A stretch of DNA of 64,000 nt from positions 186,001 through 250,000 of the forward strand of contig JAFKGD010000003.1 in the NCBI GenBank assembly GCA_017307855.1, in the 5' to 3' direction. The position numbers were made by a program, and so were the translations under genes. The stretch is from Burkholderiales bacterium. GTDB taxonomy: Bacteria > Pseudomonadota > Gammaproteobacteria > Burkholderiales > Burkholderiaceae_C. The notes beneath the pieces were generated by a model that ran no database searches, was not told the DNA's origin, and saw only the letters and a list, made by a program, of their open reading frames with translations. Each line of letters opens with the position of its first letter. Position 1 is the stretch's first letter. Positions 17,589 through 25,741 of the stretch are shown piece by piece.

Positions 17589-18371
17589 TCACAGGGTTGC
17601 GGGCTCGCACGCGCCGATGCAGGCTTCGAGCGCAGCGCTGGCGCGTTCGCAGTGAGCGGCGTAGGCCGGGGTGGTGCGGTAGGCGGGGCCGCGCGGATAG
17701 GGGGCGTCGGTCTGCAGCACATCGGCGATGCGTCCGGGCCGCGCCGCAAGCACCACGACCCGCTGCGACAGGAACACGCTTTCGTACACCGAGTGGGTGA
17801 CGAACACCACGGTGAACTTCTCGCGCTCCCAGAGCGCGAGCAGGTCGTGATTGAGGCGCGTGCGCGTGATCTCGTCGAGCGCGGCGAACGGCTCGTCCAT
17901 CAGCAGCAGCCGGGGGCGGGTGACCAGCGCGCGTGCGATCGAGACACGCATCTTCATGCCGCCCGAGAGCTCTCGCGGATACGCCTGCTCGAAGCCGGCC
18001 AAGCCCACAGAGGCGAGCGCCTCGCGCGCACGCTCGGTCCGCTCGGCCAGCGGCACACCCGCCAGGCGCAGCGGCAATTGCACGTTGGCCAGGGCGGTCG
18101 CCCACGGCATGAGGGTGGGTTCCTGGAACACGAAGGACAGGCCGCCGTTCAGTGCGTCACGGCCACCGGCCCGATCGATGCGCCCGGTGGTCGGCTCGCC
18201 CAGACCGGCGATCAGGCGCAGCAGGGTGCTCTTGCCGCAGCCTGATGGGCCGAGCAGCGACACGAACTCACTCGTGCCGAGGTCCAGATCGACATCCGAC
18301 AGCGCCAGCGTGCCGTTGGCATAGCGCTTGCAGACCTTCCGCACGCTGACCAGGGGCGTGGCCGGCGCCAT
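17589..18371 (-). CDS. ABC transporter ATP-binding protein, TauB/SsuB family
   Basis: A 260-residue nucleotide-binding subunit. Walker A is GPSGCGKST at about residues 38-46, the Q-loop lies in LSFVFQEPTLMPW, the signature is LSGGMKMRV, Walker B is LLLMDEPFAALDE and the switch histidine follows in FVTHSVYE. It has the pattern of taurine/sulfonate/NMT1-type importers. Its start overlaps the stop of the binding-protein gene by one base (TGATG), consistent with tight translational coupling. Confidence 0.93.
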   Translation of the reverse strand: MAPATPLVSVRKVCKRYANGTLALSDVDLDLGTSEFVSLLGPSGCGKSTLLRLIAGLGEPTTGRIDRAGGRDALNGGLSFVFQEPTLMPWATALANVQLPLRLAGVPLAERTERAREALASVGLAGFEQAYPRELSGGMKMRVSIARALVTRPRLLLMDEPFAALDEITRTRLNHDLLALWEREKFTVVFVTHSVYESVFLSQRVVVLAARPGRIADVLQTDAPYPRGPAYRTTPAYAAHCERASAALEACIGACEPATL

Positions 18372-19378
18372 CAGAGCACCGCCGCGCGCTTGTTGACGAA
18401 CTGCGTGGTGTACGCCTTGCGCGGATCGAGTCCCGACGGCAGGGCACCCACGGCGGCCATCTCGTCGTAGAACGTCTTCCAGCGAGCATCGGTCATGGCG
18501 CCGATGCCGCCGCTGGCCGCGTCGGGCGACTCCAGAATGCGCGCCGATCGCATCACGCCGATGGCGTAGGCGATCTTCTCGTCGGTGAGATCGGGGTTGC
18601 CCTTCTTGATGAGTGCGTTGCCCGGCGTGGGGTCGCCGTAGACGTAGCTCTTCCAGCCCCGTGCCGTGGCATCGACGAAGCGCTGCACGACGCCGGGCCG
18701 ATCGGCCACCATCTTCGGCGATGCGAGCATGACGTTGCTGTAGTTGCTGTAGCCGTGGTCGGCGAGCAGATGGACGACGGGGGTCATGCCGGCCTTGCGC
18801 GCGTCGAACGGCTCGCTGGTGATGAAGCCCTCGCGCGAAATCTGGCTGTCGGCCAGGAAGGTCGCGAGATTGAATGCGTAGGGGCGGATCTGGTCGTCCG
18901 ACAGGCCGAACTTGGCGCGCAGCCAGGGCCAGTAGGTCGTGCGGCCGATGGGCGACACCAGCACGGGCTTGCCCTTGAGCGCCGCCAGGGTGTCGTGACC
19001 CGTGCCGGGGTGGGACATCATGACGTTGAGGGACTTCTGGCCGAATGCGGCGACGGCGATGCCGGGCAGCCCTTCCTTCACGAAGTTGAGCGGACGGAAG
19101 CTGTCGGTGTCGGCGAAGTCGACGCGGCCGGCCATGAAAATCTGCACCACGTTCAGTTGCGGTCCGCCGGGCCGGATTTCGACATCGAGGCCGGCCTCGC
19201 GATAGAGGCCCGTGGCCAGTGCCTGATAGAGACCGCCCTTGTCGGGCTGTGGCAGCCAGCCGATCTGGTAGCTGACGGGAGTCAGGGACTGCGCACGCGC
19301 TTCGGCCAGGAATGCAGGCGCGAGCAGGGCACCGGTGGCGCCCACGAACGTGCGGCGGGAGATGTGCAGGGAAGGCAT
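18371..19378 (-). CDS. NMT1/THI5-like ABC substrate-binding protein, Tat-type signal
   Basis: A 335-residue periplasmic binding protein of the NMT1/SsuA-like class. The N-terminus ISRRTFVGATGALLAPAF carries a twin-arginine motif and the signal ends near AEARAQ. The family pattern IGWLPQPDKGGLYQALATGLY is clear, resembling proteins that bind hydroxymethylpyrimidine and other small heterocycles. The start at 19378 is supported by GAAAGGA upstream. It is the second gene of the operon, 35 bp after the FAD oxidase. Export by Tat suggests cofactor-independent folding before transport or simple family habit; the ligand is unknown. Confidence 0.9.
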   Translation of the reverse strand: MPSLHISRRTFVGATGALLAPAFLAEARAQSLTPVSYQIGWLPQPDKGGLYQALATGLYREAGLDVEIRPGGPQLNVVQIFMAGRVDFADTDSFRPLNFVKEGLPGIAVAAFGQKSLNVMMSHPGTGHDTLAALKGKPVLVSPIGRTTYWPWLRAKFGLSDDQIRPYAFNLATFLADSQISREGFITSEPFDARKAGMTPVVHLLADHGYSNYSNVMLASPKMVADRPGVVQRFVDATARGWKSYVYGDPTPGNALIKKGNPDLTDEKIAYAIGVMRSARILESPDAASGGIGAMTDARWKTFYDEMAAVGALPSGLDPRKAYTTQFVNKRAAVL

Positions 19379-19413
19379 GGATCGATCCTTTCTGGAATGC
19401 GGGGTGGGCGGAG

Positions 19414-20820
19414 TCAGCGGGCGCTCGGACCGGCGCCGTACTGCCAGCCGGTGGTGGGCAACTGCAGGCCCGATCCCTCCTTGTCGAGGTTGTCGTCGGG
19501 ATCGAACTTGCCGGGGTTCATCAGGCCGTACGGGTCCATGCTGCGTTTGAACGCCGTGTCGCCGTCGTCCGTGGCCTTCATGCCGTTCTCCTTCACGAAG
19601 AAGGTGTGGTTGTTGGCCACCATGGCGCCGTCCTCCGACATGCCGCGGATCACGCCGGCCACCTGCGCTTCGTCGACGAACGGGTAGTAAGGCGATCCCT
19701 GGAAGGCGATGCGGCCGTTGTAGCGCTTGACCTCCAGATGCATGCCCCCCACGCCCTGGAAGCGCCGCCAACTGCGCTCGACGGAGGCGAGCAGGTCGGG
19801 GTCGAGATAGAGGCCGATGTTGTTGACGATTTCGGGACGCTCGCGGTTGACCTGCAGGCGGGCATGGCCCCAGCCGAACTCCCACAGCGGCGCGCCGTAC
19901 GGCCCCTCACCCTCGCGTGCGCGCACCGTGGTCTGGCCGCCGCAGCTCTTCACCAGCGCGTCCAGCGCTTCCACGCTCACAGCCGCGACCATGGTGCGCA
20001 CCATGCTCCAGCCGTCGCGGCCATGCTCGCGCATGTGTCGCATGTAGTTCCAGTTGGGCCACTCGTCGATGGACACGAGCTTCTTGACGATGCCATCCGA
20101 TGCAGCGAGTGCGTAGGCGAAGCGGGCGGCGGTCATGAAATCCGGGAAGTTGGTGACGCTTTCCATCCAGGTCCACGCGGGCGCCAGCGGCATCTCGACT
20201 TCAGTGATGATGCCGTTGGTGCCATAGGCGTGATGCACGAGGTTGACGTCGTCGCCGCGCAGCTCGATCACGCGCGGCGTTTCTTCCACCGAGACCATCT
20301 GCAGACCGAGGATGTTGCCGCGGTCGCGCAGGATGCCCCATTGGCAGCTGCCGATGCCGGCGTGCCCCCCGCCCACGTAGCCGCCGATGGTGGCGGCGCG
20401 ACGGGTGGAGGAGTGCATGCGCAGTTCCCAGCCGGTCGGCCGCAGGCTGTCGTCGATCGCCAGCAGGCGCGCGCCGGCCTGCGCCCGCACCGTCTGGTCA
20501 CGCGTCCAGAGCACGGAGGACAGCGCGCTCATGTCCACGATGGCGCCGCCCGCCAGCGGAACCCCCTGGCCGAGGTTGCAGGTGCCGGCGCCTCTCATCA
20601 TGAGCGGCATCCGCGCACGCGCTGCGGCGCTGGCGATGCGCACGACGTCAGCGTGATCGCGCGGCCGAACGATCAGGTCGGCGAACTTGTCCGCCGCATC
20701 GCGCCGGATGATCGGGCTGAAGGTCATCGACATGTCGCGGCTCTTGCGCCGCACGATGGCCTCGTCGGCCACGACGGGGACGTCACCGATCAGGTCCAGG
20801 AACGTTGCTGTATCTTTCAT
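19414..20820 (-). CDS. FAD-binding oxidoreductase, vanillyl-alcohol-oxidase type
   Basis: A 468-residue flavoprotein with a PCMH-type FAD-binding fold. The FAD pyrophosphate loop RGAGTCNLGQGVPL is at about residues 75-88, ATIGGYVGGGHAGIG near 142-156, and the C-terminus has the family-typical MDPYGLMNPGKFDP. No signal peptide is present, so it acts in the cytoplasm. Relatives oxidise phenols, hydroxy acids or amines. It heads the operon with the importer and amidohydrolase. The ATG at 20820 follows GTGGAA and is preferred over one at 20832. The start codon lies inside an operator-like palindrome. Confidence 0.88.
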   Translation of the reverse strand: MKDTATFLDLIGDVPVVADEAIVRRKSRDMSMTFSPIIRRDAADKFADLIVRPRDHADVVRIASAAARARMPLMMRGAGTCNLGQGVPLAGGAIVDMSALSSVLWTRDQTVRAQAGARLLAIDDSLRPTGWELRMHSSTRRAATIGGYVGGGHAGIGSCQWGILRDRGNILGLQMVSVEETPRVIELRGDDVNLVHHAYGTNGIITEVEMPLAPAWTWMESVTNFPDFMTAARFAYALAASDGIVKKLVSIDEWPNWNYMRHMREHGRDGWSMVRTMVAAVSVEALDALVKSCGGQTTVRAREGEGPYGAPLWEFGWGHARLQVNRERPEIVNNIGLYLDPDLLASVERSWRRFQGVGGMHLEVKRYNGRIAFQGSPYYPFVDEAQVAGVIRGMSEDGAMVANNHTFFVKENGMKATDDGDTAFKRSMDPYGLMNPGKFDPDDNLDKEGSGLQLPTTGWQYGAGPSAR

Positions 20821-20834
20821 GTGAATTTCCACAT
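20819..20834. promoter_or_regulatory. Operator-like palindrome, site 1
   Basis: ATGTGAATTTCCACAT has perfect 5-bp arms (ATGTG / CACAT) around a 6-bp AT-rich centre. It spans the start codon and predicted transcription start of the FAD oxidase gene (ATTAAT -10 candidate at 20833-20838 on the minus strand). It matches 13 of 16 positions, in the complementary orientation, with site 2 exactly 100 bp away. Probable MarR-family binding site. Confidence 0.55.
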
Positions 20835-20918
20835 TAATGAAATGAGGTGCCCCATGGTGGGGATCGAAAGGCCTTCTCCAGCGCCTTGCGATGCATCAAA
20901 TGCAATCACCATGCCAAT

Positions 20919-20934
20919 AAGAGAAAATTCACAT
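20919..20934. promoter_or_regulatory. Operator-like palindrome, site 2
   Basis: AAGAGAAAATTCACAT is a degenerate copy of the complement of site 1 (13/16 identities; 10 contiguous bases identical). It overlaps the expected -35 position of the MarR gene, whose GACAAT -10 candidate is at 20946-20951. Placement fits autorepression. Confidence 0.5.
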
Positions 20935-20945
20935 AAATAAATGAT

Positions 20946-20951
20946 GACAAT
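20946..20951 (+). promoter_or_regulatory. -10 element of the MarR gene
   Basis: GACAAT, followed by 6 nt and the ATG at 20958 with no Shine-Dalgarno. This is the same arrangement as at nine other genes in the window. Confidence 0.45.
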
Positions 20952-20957
20952 GGCGCC

Positions 20958-21389
20958 ATGGAACTCGAAGACCATCTGTTCTTTCTCTGCACCCAGGTCG
21001 TCTACAGGCGCAACAGCCTCATGCAGGAAGTGCTCAGGCCCCTGGATCTGTCCCCGCCGCAGTACCGGATCCTCAGTGCCGTGCTGCGGAAAGGGCCGCT
21101 CACGATGCTGGAGCTGGCGCAGTGGACGGCGTTCGAGCGCACCCGGATCACGCACATGCTGCACGCGATGGAGGAGCGAGGTCTGGTGGTTCGCACCAGC
21201 CTGGAGCGTGACCGGCGGACTGTTCTGGTGCAAGTGACGGCCGAGGGCTCGGCGCTGTTCCGACGCGCCAACAAGCTCGTCAACGCGCTGACCGACGAGA
21301 TCACGGGCGTCAACAGCGAGGAGGAGGTGGAGGCGGCGCGCGCGGCACTGCGCCGCATGCGCCTCAAGCTGATCGAACTGGGAACGTGA
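20958..21389 (+). CDS. MarR-family transcriptional regulator
   Basis: A 143-residue winged-helix regulator. Helix 1 and dimerisation region lie at about 1-35, the recognition helix in LAQWTAFERTRITHMLHAMEE (about 55-75), and the wing carries the family signature ERDRRTVLVQVTAEG (about 84-98). MarR proteins usually repress divergent catabolic or efflux genes and release DNA on binding phenolic or carboxylic ligands. It is divergent from the FAD oxidase/ABC/amidohydrolase operon, with two matching palindromes between them, so it is very likely the local regulator. Ligand unknown. Confidence 0.93.
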   Translation: MELEDHLFFLCTQVVYRRNSLMQEVLRPLDLSPPQYRILSAVLRKGPLTMLELAQWTAFERTRITHMLHAMEERGLVVRTSLERDRRTVLVQVTAEGSALFRRANKLVNALTDEITGVNSEEEVEAARAALRRMRLKLIELGT

Positions 21390-21410
21390 TTGCGGCGGCG
21401 GCCCGCCGCA

Positions 21411-22811
21411 TCAGGCCGTGGCGCGCACCAGGCGGATGTTGGCCGACAGGCCGCCGCTGCTCGAATTGGCCAGGTTGAAGGTGCCGCCCATGCGCTGGAT
21501 GGTCTTGTCCACGATCGACAGTCCCAGGCCGGCGCCGGTGGCTTCGGTGCGTGCCTCGTCACCGCGGAAGAAAGGCTTGGTCAAGTTGGGCAGCACGTCA
21601 GGCGCGACGCCGGGACCGCGGTCGCGCACCTTGATCATCACCCAGGGGTCGGCCATGCGGGCGGCGATGCTCACGTGTGCCACGCCGTCGTCAGGCGACT
21701 TGCCATAGCGGCGGGCGTTCTCGATCAGGTTGGACAGCACGCGCCCGAGCTCCACTTCATCGGCCATGACCACGAACGGCTCCGGCAGGTCGACGGTGAC
21801 GTCGATGTCGGCCTGCTCCTGCACGGCGAAAGTGCAGGCGTCCACCACGTCGCGCAGGTTGACCGGCTTGAGCGCCACGTGGTCCGGCCGCGCGTAGTCG
21901 AGGAACTTGTCGATGATGGCATCGAGCTGGGAAATGTCGGCGGCCATGTGGGCGCGAGCGGTTTCGTCGCTCACACTCATTTCCGTCTCAAGCCGCAGGC
22001 GCGCCAGCGGCGTGCGCAGGTCGTGCGAAATGCCGGCGAGCATCACCGCCCGGTCATGCTCGATCTTGGCGAGCTGTTCGGCCATGCGGTTGAAGCCGAT
22101 GTTGACCTCGCGGATCTCGTTGGTGACCGTGCGCTCGTCCAGGCGGCTGGCGCCGAAGTCACCCTCGCGAACGCGGCTGGCAGCGAAGGACAGTTTCTTG
22201 AGCGGTCGGTTGATCAGGCCGGCGATGACGGCGGCGCCCGCCAGCGAGAGCGCCGCGGCGGTGATCAGCCAGATCAGCCAGGTGCGGCCGCCGAAACGCG
22301 TGAACCGCGCGGGATCGACCAGCAGCCAGTAGGCGTCGCCGTCGATGACGAAGCCCACCCACAGGCCGGGCTCGCCGTTGACGCTGCTGGCCACCGACGT
22401 GTCGTTGCCCAGGCGCTGGACCAGTTCCTCGGTGATGCGGGTGTCGAGCGCGTCGCTGCCGAAGGGCTCCCACGTGTCGACCGGCTCGCGCGGGAGGATG
22501 CGCACGCCCTCCTGGTCGGCGAGCGTCTTGATGAGGGACACCCGCGTGATGGCATCGGAATAGACCAGCGCCGCGCGGGTGAGGTTGACCAGCGAGGCGA
22601 GCTGATGCGCGGTCTGGATGGCGCGCGGTTCGTATTCCAGCGAACGGAAGGTTTGCAGCCACGCCATGGTGGAACTCACCAGCAGCAGGGCCAGCAGGAA
22701 GAAGGTGCGCCAGAAGAGGCTGACGCCGACCTTGGGCCGCATCTCCAGCGGCGCCGGCATGGTCTCCAGCGGGGCGGGCTGGGTGCCGTCCATCGGCACC
22801 GTGTGCTGCAT
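21411..22811 (-). CDS. envZ: Sensor histidine kinase, EnvZ type
   Basis: A 466-residue inner-membrane kinase: membrane segment 1 at about 34-54, periplasmic domain about 55-175, membrane segment 2 about 178-200, a HAMP linker, the phosphorylated histidine in GISHDLRTPLARL, the N box NLIENARRYG and the G box GAGLGLSIV. It should phosphorylate the OmpR protein encoded just upstream. Start and OmpR stop overlap by one base. The symbol rests on the EnvZ-like H-box and the OmpR pairing; the signal sensed in this genus may differ from osmolarity. Confidence 0.9.
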   Translation of the reverse strand: MQHTVPMDGTQPAPLETMPAPLEMRPKVGVSLFWRTFFLLALLLVSSTMAWLQTFRSLEYEPRAIQTAHQLASLVNLTRAALVYSDAITRVSLIKTLADQEGVRILPREPVDTWEPFGSDALDTRITEELVQRLGNDTSVASSVNGEPGLWVGFVIDGDAYWLLVDPARFTRFGGRTWLIWLITAAALSLAGAAVIAGLINRPLKKLSFAASRVREGDFGASRLDERTVTNEIREVNIGFNRMAEQLAKIEHDRAVMLAGISHDLRTPLARLRLETEMSVSDETARAHMAADISQLDAIIDKFLDYARPDHVALKPVNLRDVVDACTFAVQEQADIDVTVDLPEPFVVMADEVELGRVLSNLIENARRYGKSPDDGVAHVSIAARMADPWVMIKVRDRGPGVAPDVLPNLTKPFFRGDEARTEATGAGLGLSIVDKTIQRMGGTFNLANSSSGGLSANIRLVRATA

Positions 22812-23542
22812 CAGCCCGCGCCGTCCGGCACGAACACGTAGCCCACGCCCCACACCGTCTGACAGAAGCGTGGCGCGGCCGGGTCGGCCTCGATCAGCTT
22901 GCGCAGGCGGGAGATCTGCACGTCGAGGCTTCGATCGAACGGCTCGAACTCGCGGCCGCGTGCCAGCAGGGCCAGCTTTTCGCGCGACAGCGGTTGGCGC
23001 GGGTGACGCACCAGCGCCTTGAGCATGGCGAATTCCCCGGTGGTCAGCGGCAGCTCTTCTCCATTCTTCTTGAGCGTGCGGGCGCCCAGATCGAACGTGA
23101 AGGGGCCGAAGGTGACCACTTCGTTGTCGGTCGAGGGCGCGCCGGGAGCTTCCTGCGGCGGACGGCGGCGCAGCACGGCGTGCACGCGGGCGAGCAGCTC
23201 GCGCGGATTGAAAGGCTTGCCCAGATAGTCGTCGGCGCCGACCTCGAGGCCGACGATGCGGTCGACATCCTCGCCCTTGGCGGTCAGCATGATGATGGGC
23301 GTACGGTCATTGGCGGAGCGCAGGCGCCGGCAGATGGAGAGGCCATCCTCCCCGGGCAGCATGAGGTCGAGCACGATCAGATCGACGGCTTCACGCAACA
23401 GAATCCGGTTGAGGGCCTTGCCATCCTCGGCCACCATGACTTCAAATCCTTCTTGGGTGAGGTAGCGGCGCAGCAGATCGCGGATGCGGGCGTCGTCATC
23501 CACCACGAGGATCTTGTCAGTGCGGGTCTGGGCTTGGGTCAT
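22811..23542 (-). CDS. ompR: Response regulator, OmpR type
   Basis: A 243-residue response regulator with a receiver domain (acidic pocket VVDDD at 13-17, phospho-acceptor in VLDLMLPGEDG near 58, K near 108 in LGKPFNPREL) and a C-terminal OmpR/PhoB winged helix ending in RTVWGVGYVF-type sequence. Family members control porin genes with EnvZ. The start MTQAQTR at 23542 is preferred over 23605, which lacks similarity. It is divergent from a small exported protein gene. Confidence 0.94.
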   Translation of the reverse strand: MTQAQTRTDKILVVDDDARIRDLLRRYLTQEGFEVMVAEDGKALNRILLREAVDLIVLDLMLPGEDGLSICRRLRSANDRTPIIMLTAKGEDVDRIVGLEVGADDYLGKPFNPRELLARVHAVLRRRPPQEAPGAPSTDNEVVTFGPFTFDLGARTLKKNGEELPLTTGEFAMLKALVRHPRQPLSREKLALLARGREFEPFDRSLDVQISRLRKLIEADPAAPRFCQTVWGVGYVFVPDGAG

Positions 23543-23628
23543 GTCGGGGTGCAGCCTGAATTTGTAACAGAGCCGATTCTGACCTGCTCTGCACCGTGAT
23601 CGCACGCTTTCCCGGCTTGATATGACAC

Positions 23629-23639
23629 TATGTTACATA
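23629..23639. promoter_or_regulatory. Short palindrome in the ompR upstream gap
   Basis: TATGTTACATA is a perfect 11-bp dyad, preceded by TATGACAC which partly repeats it. It sits mid-way in the AT-richer 171-bp gap between ompR and the small exported protein. It could be a regulator site for either gene; I cannot name the binder. Confidence 0.3.
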
Positions 23640-23713
23640 AGTTGCCCGCCCTCGCAGGGGTCTGGCCGGGATGGTGTGTACTGCGCGAATGACGCGCGCG
23701 TTGAGGTTTTGCG

Positions 23714-24001
23714 ATGAAGCTTCTGTACCCCTCCCTGATGTGCCTGCTGGCCACTGCGCCGGTATTCGCGGCCGACCTGCTGCAACCCCCGGATGCGGGC
23801 GACCGCATGCAGCAGCGGCGTGCAGAGTTGCGGCAGGTGATCTCGAACCATGGCGGCCAACCCGTGGGGACGCCCGACGTGCCGGCTCGCACGCTCACGG
23901 AGCGCGAGCGCGCCGAACTGCGCGAGCAACTGCGCCGCGAATCCATGGCACCGCGCGACATGCGCGACAACCCGGGTCGTCCACGCCTGTCCCGCCCCTG
24001 A
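23714..24001 (+). CDS. Small exported hypothetical protein, 95 aa
   Basis: A 95-residue protein with a clean signal peptide (MKLLYPSLMCLLATAPVFA, cleavage before ADL) and a mature charged, helical domain rich in Arg, Glu and Pro (RTLTERERAELREQLRRE). No known domain. It is transcribed away from ompR, so the shared gap may place it under OmpR control, but that is only positional. GAGG upstream gives a modest ribosome site. Confidence 0.65.
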   Translation: MKLLYPSLMCLLATAPVFAADLLQPPDAGDRMQQRRAELRQVISNHGGQPVGTPDVPARTLTERERAELREQLRRESMAPRDMRDNPGRPRLSRP

Positions 24002-24044
24002 TGCGCTGCCGGCCCCGGCGCAATTTCATCTTCCCCATCCCGGC

Positions 24045-24068
24045 ATGGCGCGCTTTCTGGCGCGCCAT
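24045..24068. terminator. Strong GC hairpin after the small exported gene
   Basis: ATGGCGCGC / GCGCGCCAT form a perfect 9-bp stem with a 6-nt loop, 44 bp after the 23714-24001 gene. Only a short T run follows, so it may terminate weakly or protect the 3' end. Confidence 0.4.
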
Positions 24069-24139
24069 TTCGATTGCGCGGCTGCACTGCAGCTCGTGCC
24101 CGACGCTTTCTTTTTCGTGAAAAACTGCAAGGAGGACCG

Positions 24140-24871
24140 ATGATCCGAACCCGCCACACCCTCGCCGCCACCCTGGCTGCCGCCGCGCTGACGATGGGCG
24201 TGCATCCTCTGGCCATGGCCCAGACACCTGTGCTGACCTCCGCTCCGCTGCAGAACGTGGCCCAGCTCTCGGCCAGCGGCACGGTCGAGGTCCAGCAGGA
24301 TCTGCTGACGCTGACCCTGAGCACCACGCGGGAAGGCGCTGACGCCACGGCTGTGCAGAACCAGCTGCGGCAGGCGCTCGAGACCGCGCTGGCCGAAGCG
24401 CGTCGCGCCGCCGTGCCGGGTCAGCTGGATGTGCGCACGGGCAACTTCAGCCTCTATCCCCGCCACAACAAGGACGGCAAGATCAGCGGCTGGCAGGGCA
24501 CGACGGAGCTCGTGCTGGAAGGCCGCGATTTCCCGCGCATCGCGGCCACGGCGGGCCGCATCCAGACGCTCACGCTGGCTGGCACCTCGTTCGGCCTGAG
24601 CCGTGAGGCGCGCGCCAAGGTGGAGGGCGATGCGCGCGCCCAGGCCATCGAAAGCTTCAAGGCGCAGGCGTCGGCGATCGCCCGCAACTTCGGCTTCTCG
24701 TCGTACTCCCTGCGCGAGGTGTCGGTGAGCAGCAGCGACGCGGGCGTGCCGCGGCCGCGCGTCATGATGATGGAGATGCAGGCCAAGGCGGCCTCGGATG
24801 CGGCCGTGCCGGTCGAGGCCGGCAAGGCCCTGGTGCAAGTCAGCGTGTCGGGCTCGGTGCAGATGCAGTGA
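24140..24871 (+). CDS. SIMPL (DUF541) domain periplasmic protein
   Basis: A 243-residue exported protein with a signal peptide ending at AMAQ (about residue 28) and a SIMPL/DUF541 domain throughout. Typical features are the early VAQLSASGTVEVQQDLLTLTLSTT strand pair (about 43-66) and the late SREARAKVEGDARAQAIESF helix. Related proteins (E. coli YggE, Brucella BP26) form periplasmic channel-like oligomers and are linked to oxidative stress, but the molecular role is unclear. The start at 24140 follows an excellent AAGGAGGA site. It ends 28 bp before a convergent gene. Confidence 0.88.
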   Translation: MIRTRHTLAATLAAAALTMGVHPLAMAQTPVLTSAPLQNVAQLSASGTVEVQQDLLTLTLSTTREGADATAVQNQLRQALETALAEARRAAVPGQLDVRTGNFSLYPRHNKDGKISGWQGTTELVLEGRDFPRIAATAGRIQTLTLAGTSFGLSREARAKVEGDARAQAIESFKAQASAIARNFGFSSYSLREVSVSSSDAGVPRPRVMMMEMQAKAASDAAVPVEAGKALVQVSVSGSVQMQ

Positions 24872-24899
24872 GCCCCGGGGCGGCAGGCTGCCGCCCGCG

Positions 24900-25670
24900 C
24901 TATTGCGCGACCCAGCCGCCGTCCATATTCCACGCCACGCCGCGCACGTTGTTGCTGGCGGGCGAGCAGAAGAACACGGCGAGTTCTCCCAGTTCTTCGG
25001 GCGTGGTGAACTGAAGCGAGGGCTCCTTCTCGGCGAGCAGATCGCGCCGCGCCTGTTCGACGGCAATGCCTTCGCGGGCCGCGCGGTCGTCGATCTGCTT
25101 TTGCACCAGCGGTGTCAGCACCCAGCCGGGACAGATCGCGTTGCAGGTGACGCCCGTGGTCGCGGTCTCCAGTGCCAGCGCCTTCGTGAAGCCGACGATG
25201 CCGTGCTTGGACGCTACGTACGCCGACTTCCCGGCCGAGGCCACGAGCCCGTGCGTCGAGGCCACGTTGATCACACGCCCCCAGTTCGCGGCCCGCATGG
25301 CCGGAATGGCCAGGCGGCTGGTATGGAACGCGCTGGTGAGGTTGATGGCGATGATGGCATCCCATTTTTCGGGCGGGAAATCCTCCACCTGGGCCACGTG
25401 CTGGATGCCGGCGTTGTTGACCAGGATGTCGACCCGGCCGAAGCGGCTGGCGGCCGACGCCATCATGTCGGCAATGTCGGCCGGGCGGCTCATGTCGGCG
25501 CCGTGATAGGCCACCTGCACGCCGAGCGCTTCGATCTCGGCCTGCGGCGCCTTGGCGTCGCCGAAGCCGTTGAGCACGATGTTCGCGCCCTGGCGCGCCA
25601 GCGCCCGTGCGATTCCCAAACCGATACCGCTGGTCGAGCCAGTCACGAGAGCAGTCTTGCCTTTGAGCAT
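24900..25670 (-). CDS. bdhA: 3-hydroxybutyrate dehydrogenase
   Basis: A 256-residue short-chain dehydrogenase with the D-3-hydroxybutyrate dehydrogenase pattern. The NAD-binding TGSTSGIGLGIARAL is at about 9-23, NNAG near 88, the catalytic S-Y-K set in ASTHGLVASAGKSAYVASKHG, and GWVLTPLVQKQIDDRA, which is characteristic of this subgroup. It interconverts acetoacetate and 3-hydroxybutyrate and so fits PHB turnover together with PhaR encoded elsewhere in the window. The start MLKGKTA at 25670 is preferred over 25724. Divergent from the alpha/beta hydrolase. Confidence 0.9.
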   Translation of the reverse strand: MLKGKTALVTGSTSGIGLGIARALARQGANIVLNGFGDAKAPQAEIEALGVQVAYHGADMSRPADIADMMASAASRFGRVDILVNNAGIQHVAQVEDFPPEKWDAIIAINLTSAFHTSRLAIPAMRAANWGRVINVASTHGLVASAGKSAYVASKHGIVGFTKALALETATTGVTCNAICPGWVLTPLVQKQIDDRAAREGIAVEQARRDLLAEKEPSLQFTTPEELGELAVFFCSPASNNVRGVAWNMDGGWVAQ

Positions 25671-25741
25671 GAAGAGGGTTCTCCGGAATGAATTACGATG
25701 CTTCGACGCATCCGCGCCAGTCATTATCCAGCCGCCACGTC

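Noticed and set aside
20950-20961. GGCGCC-centred palindrome at the marR start as an operator
   Set aside because: It is a short, very GC-rich dyad expected by chance in this genome. The AT-rich ATGTG-type sites are better candidates.
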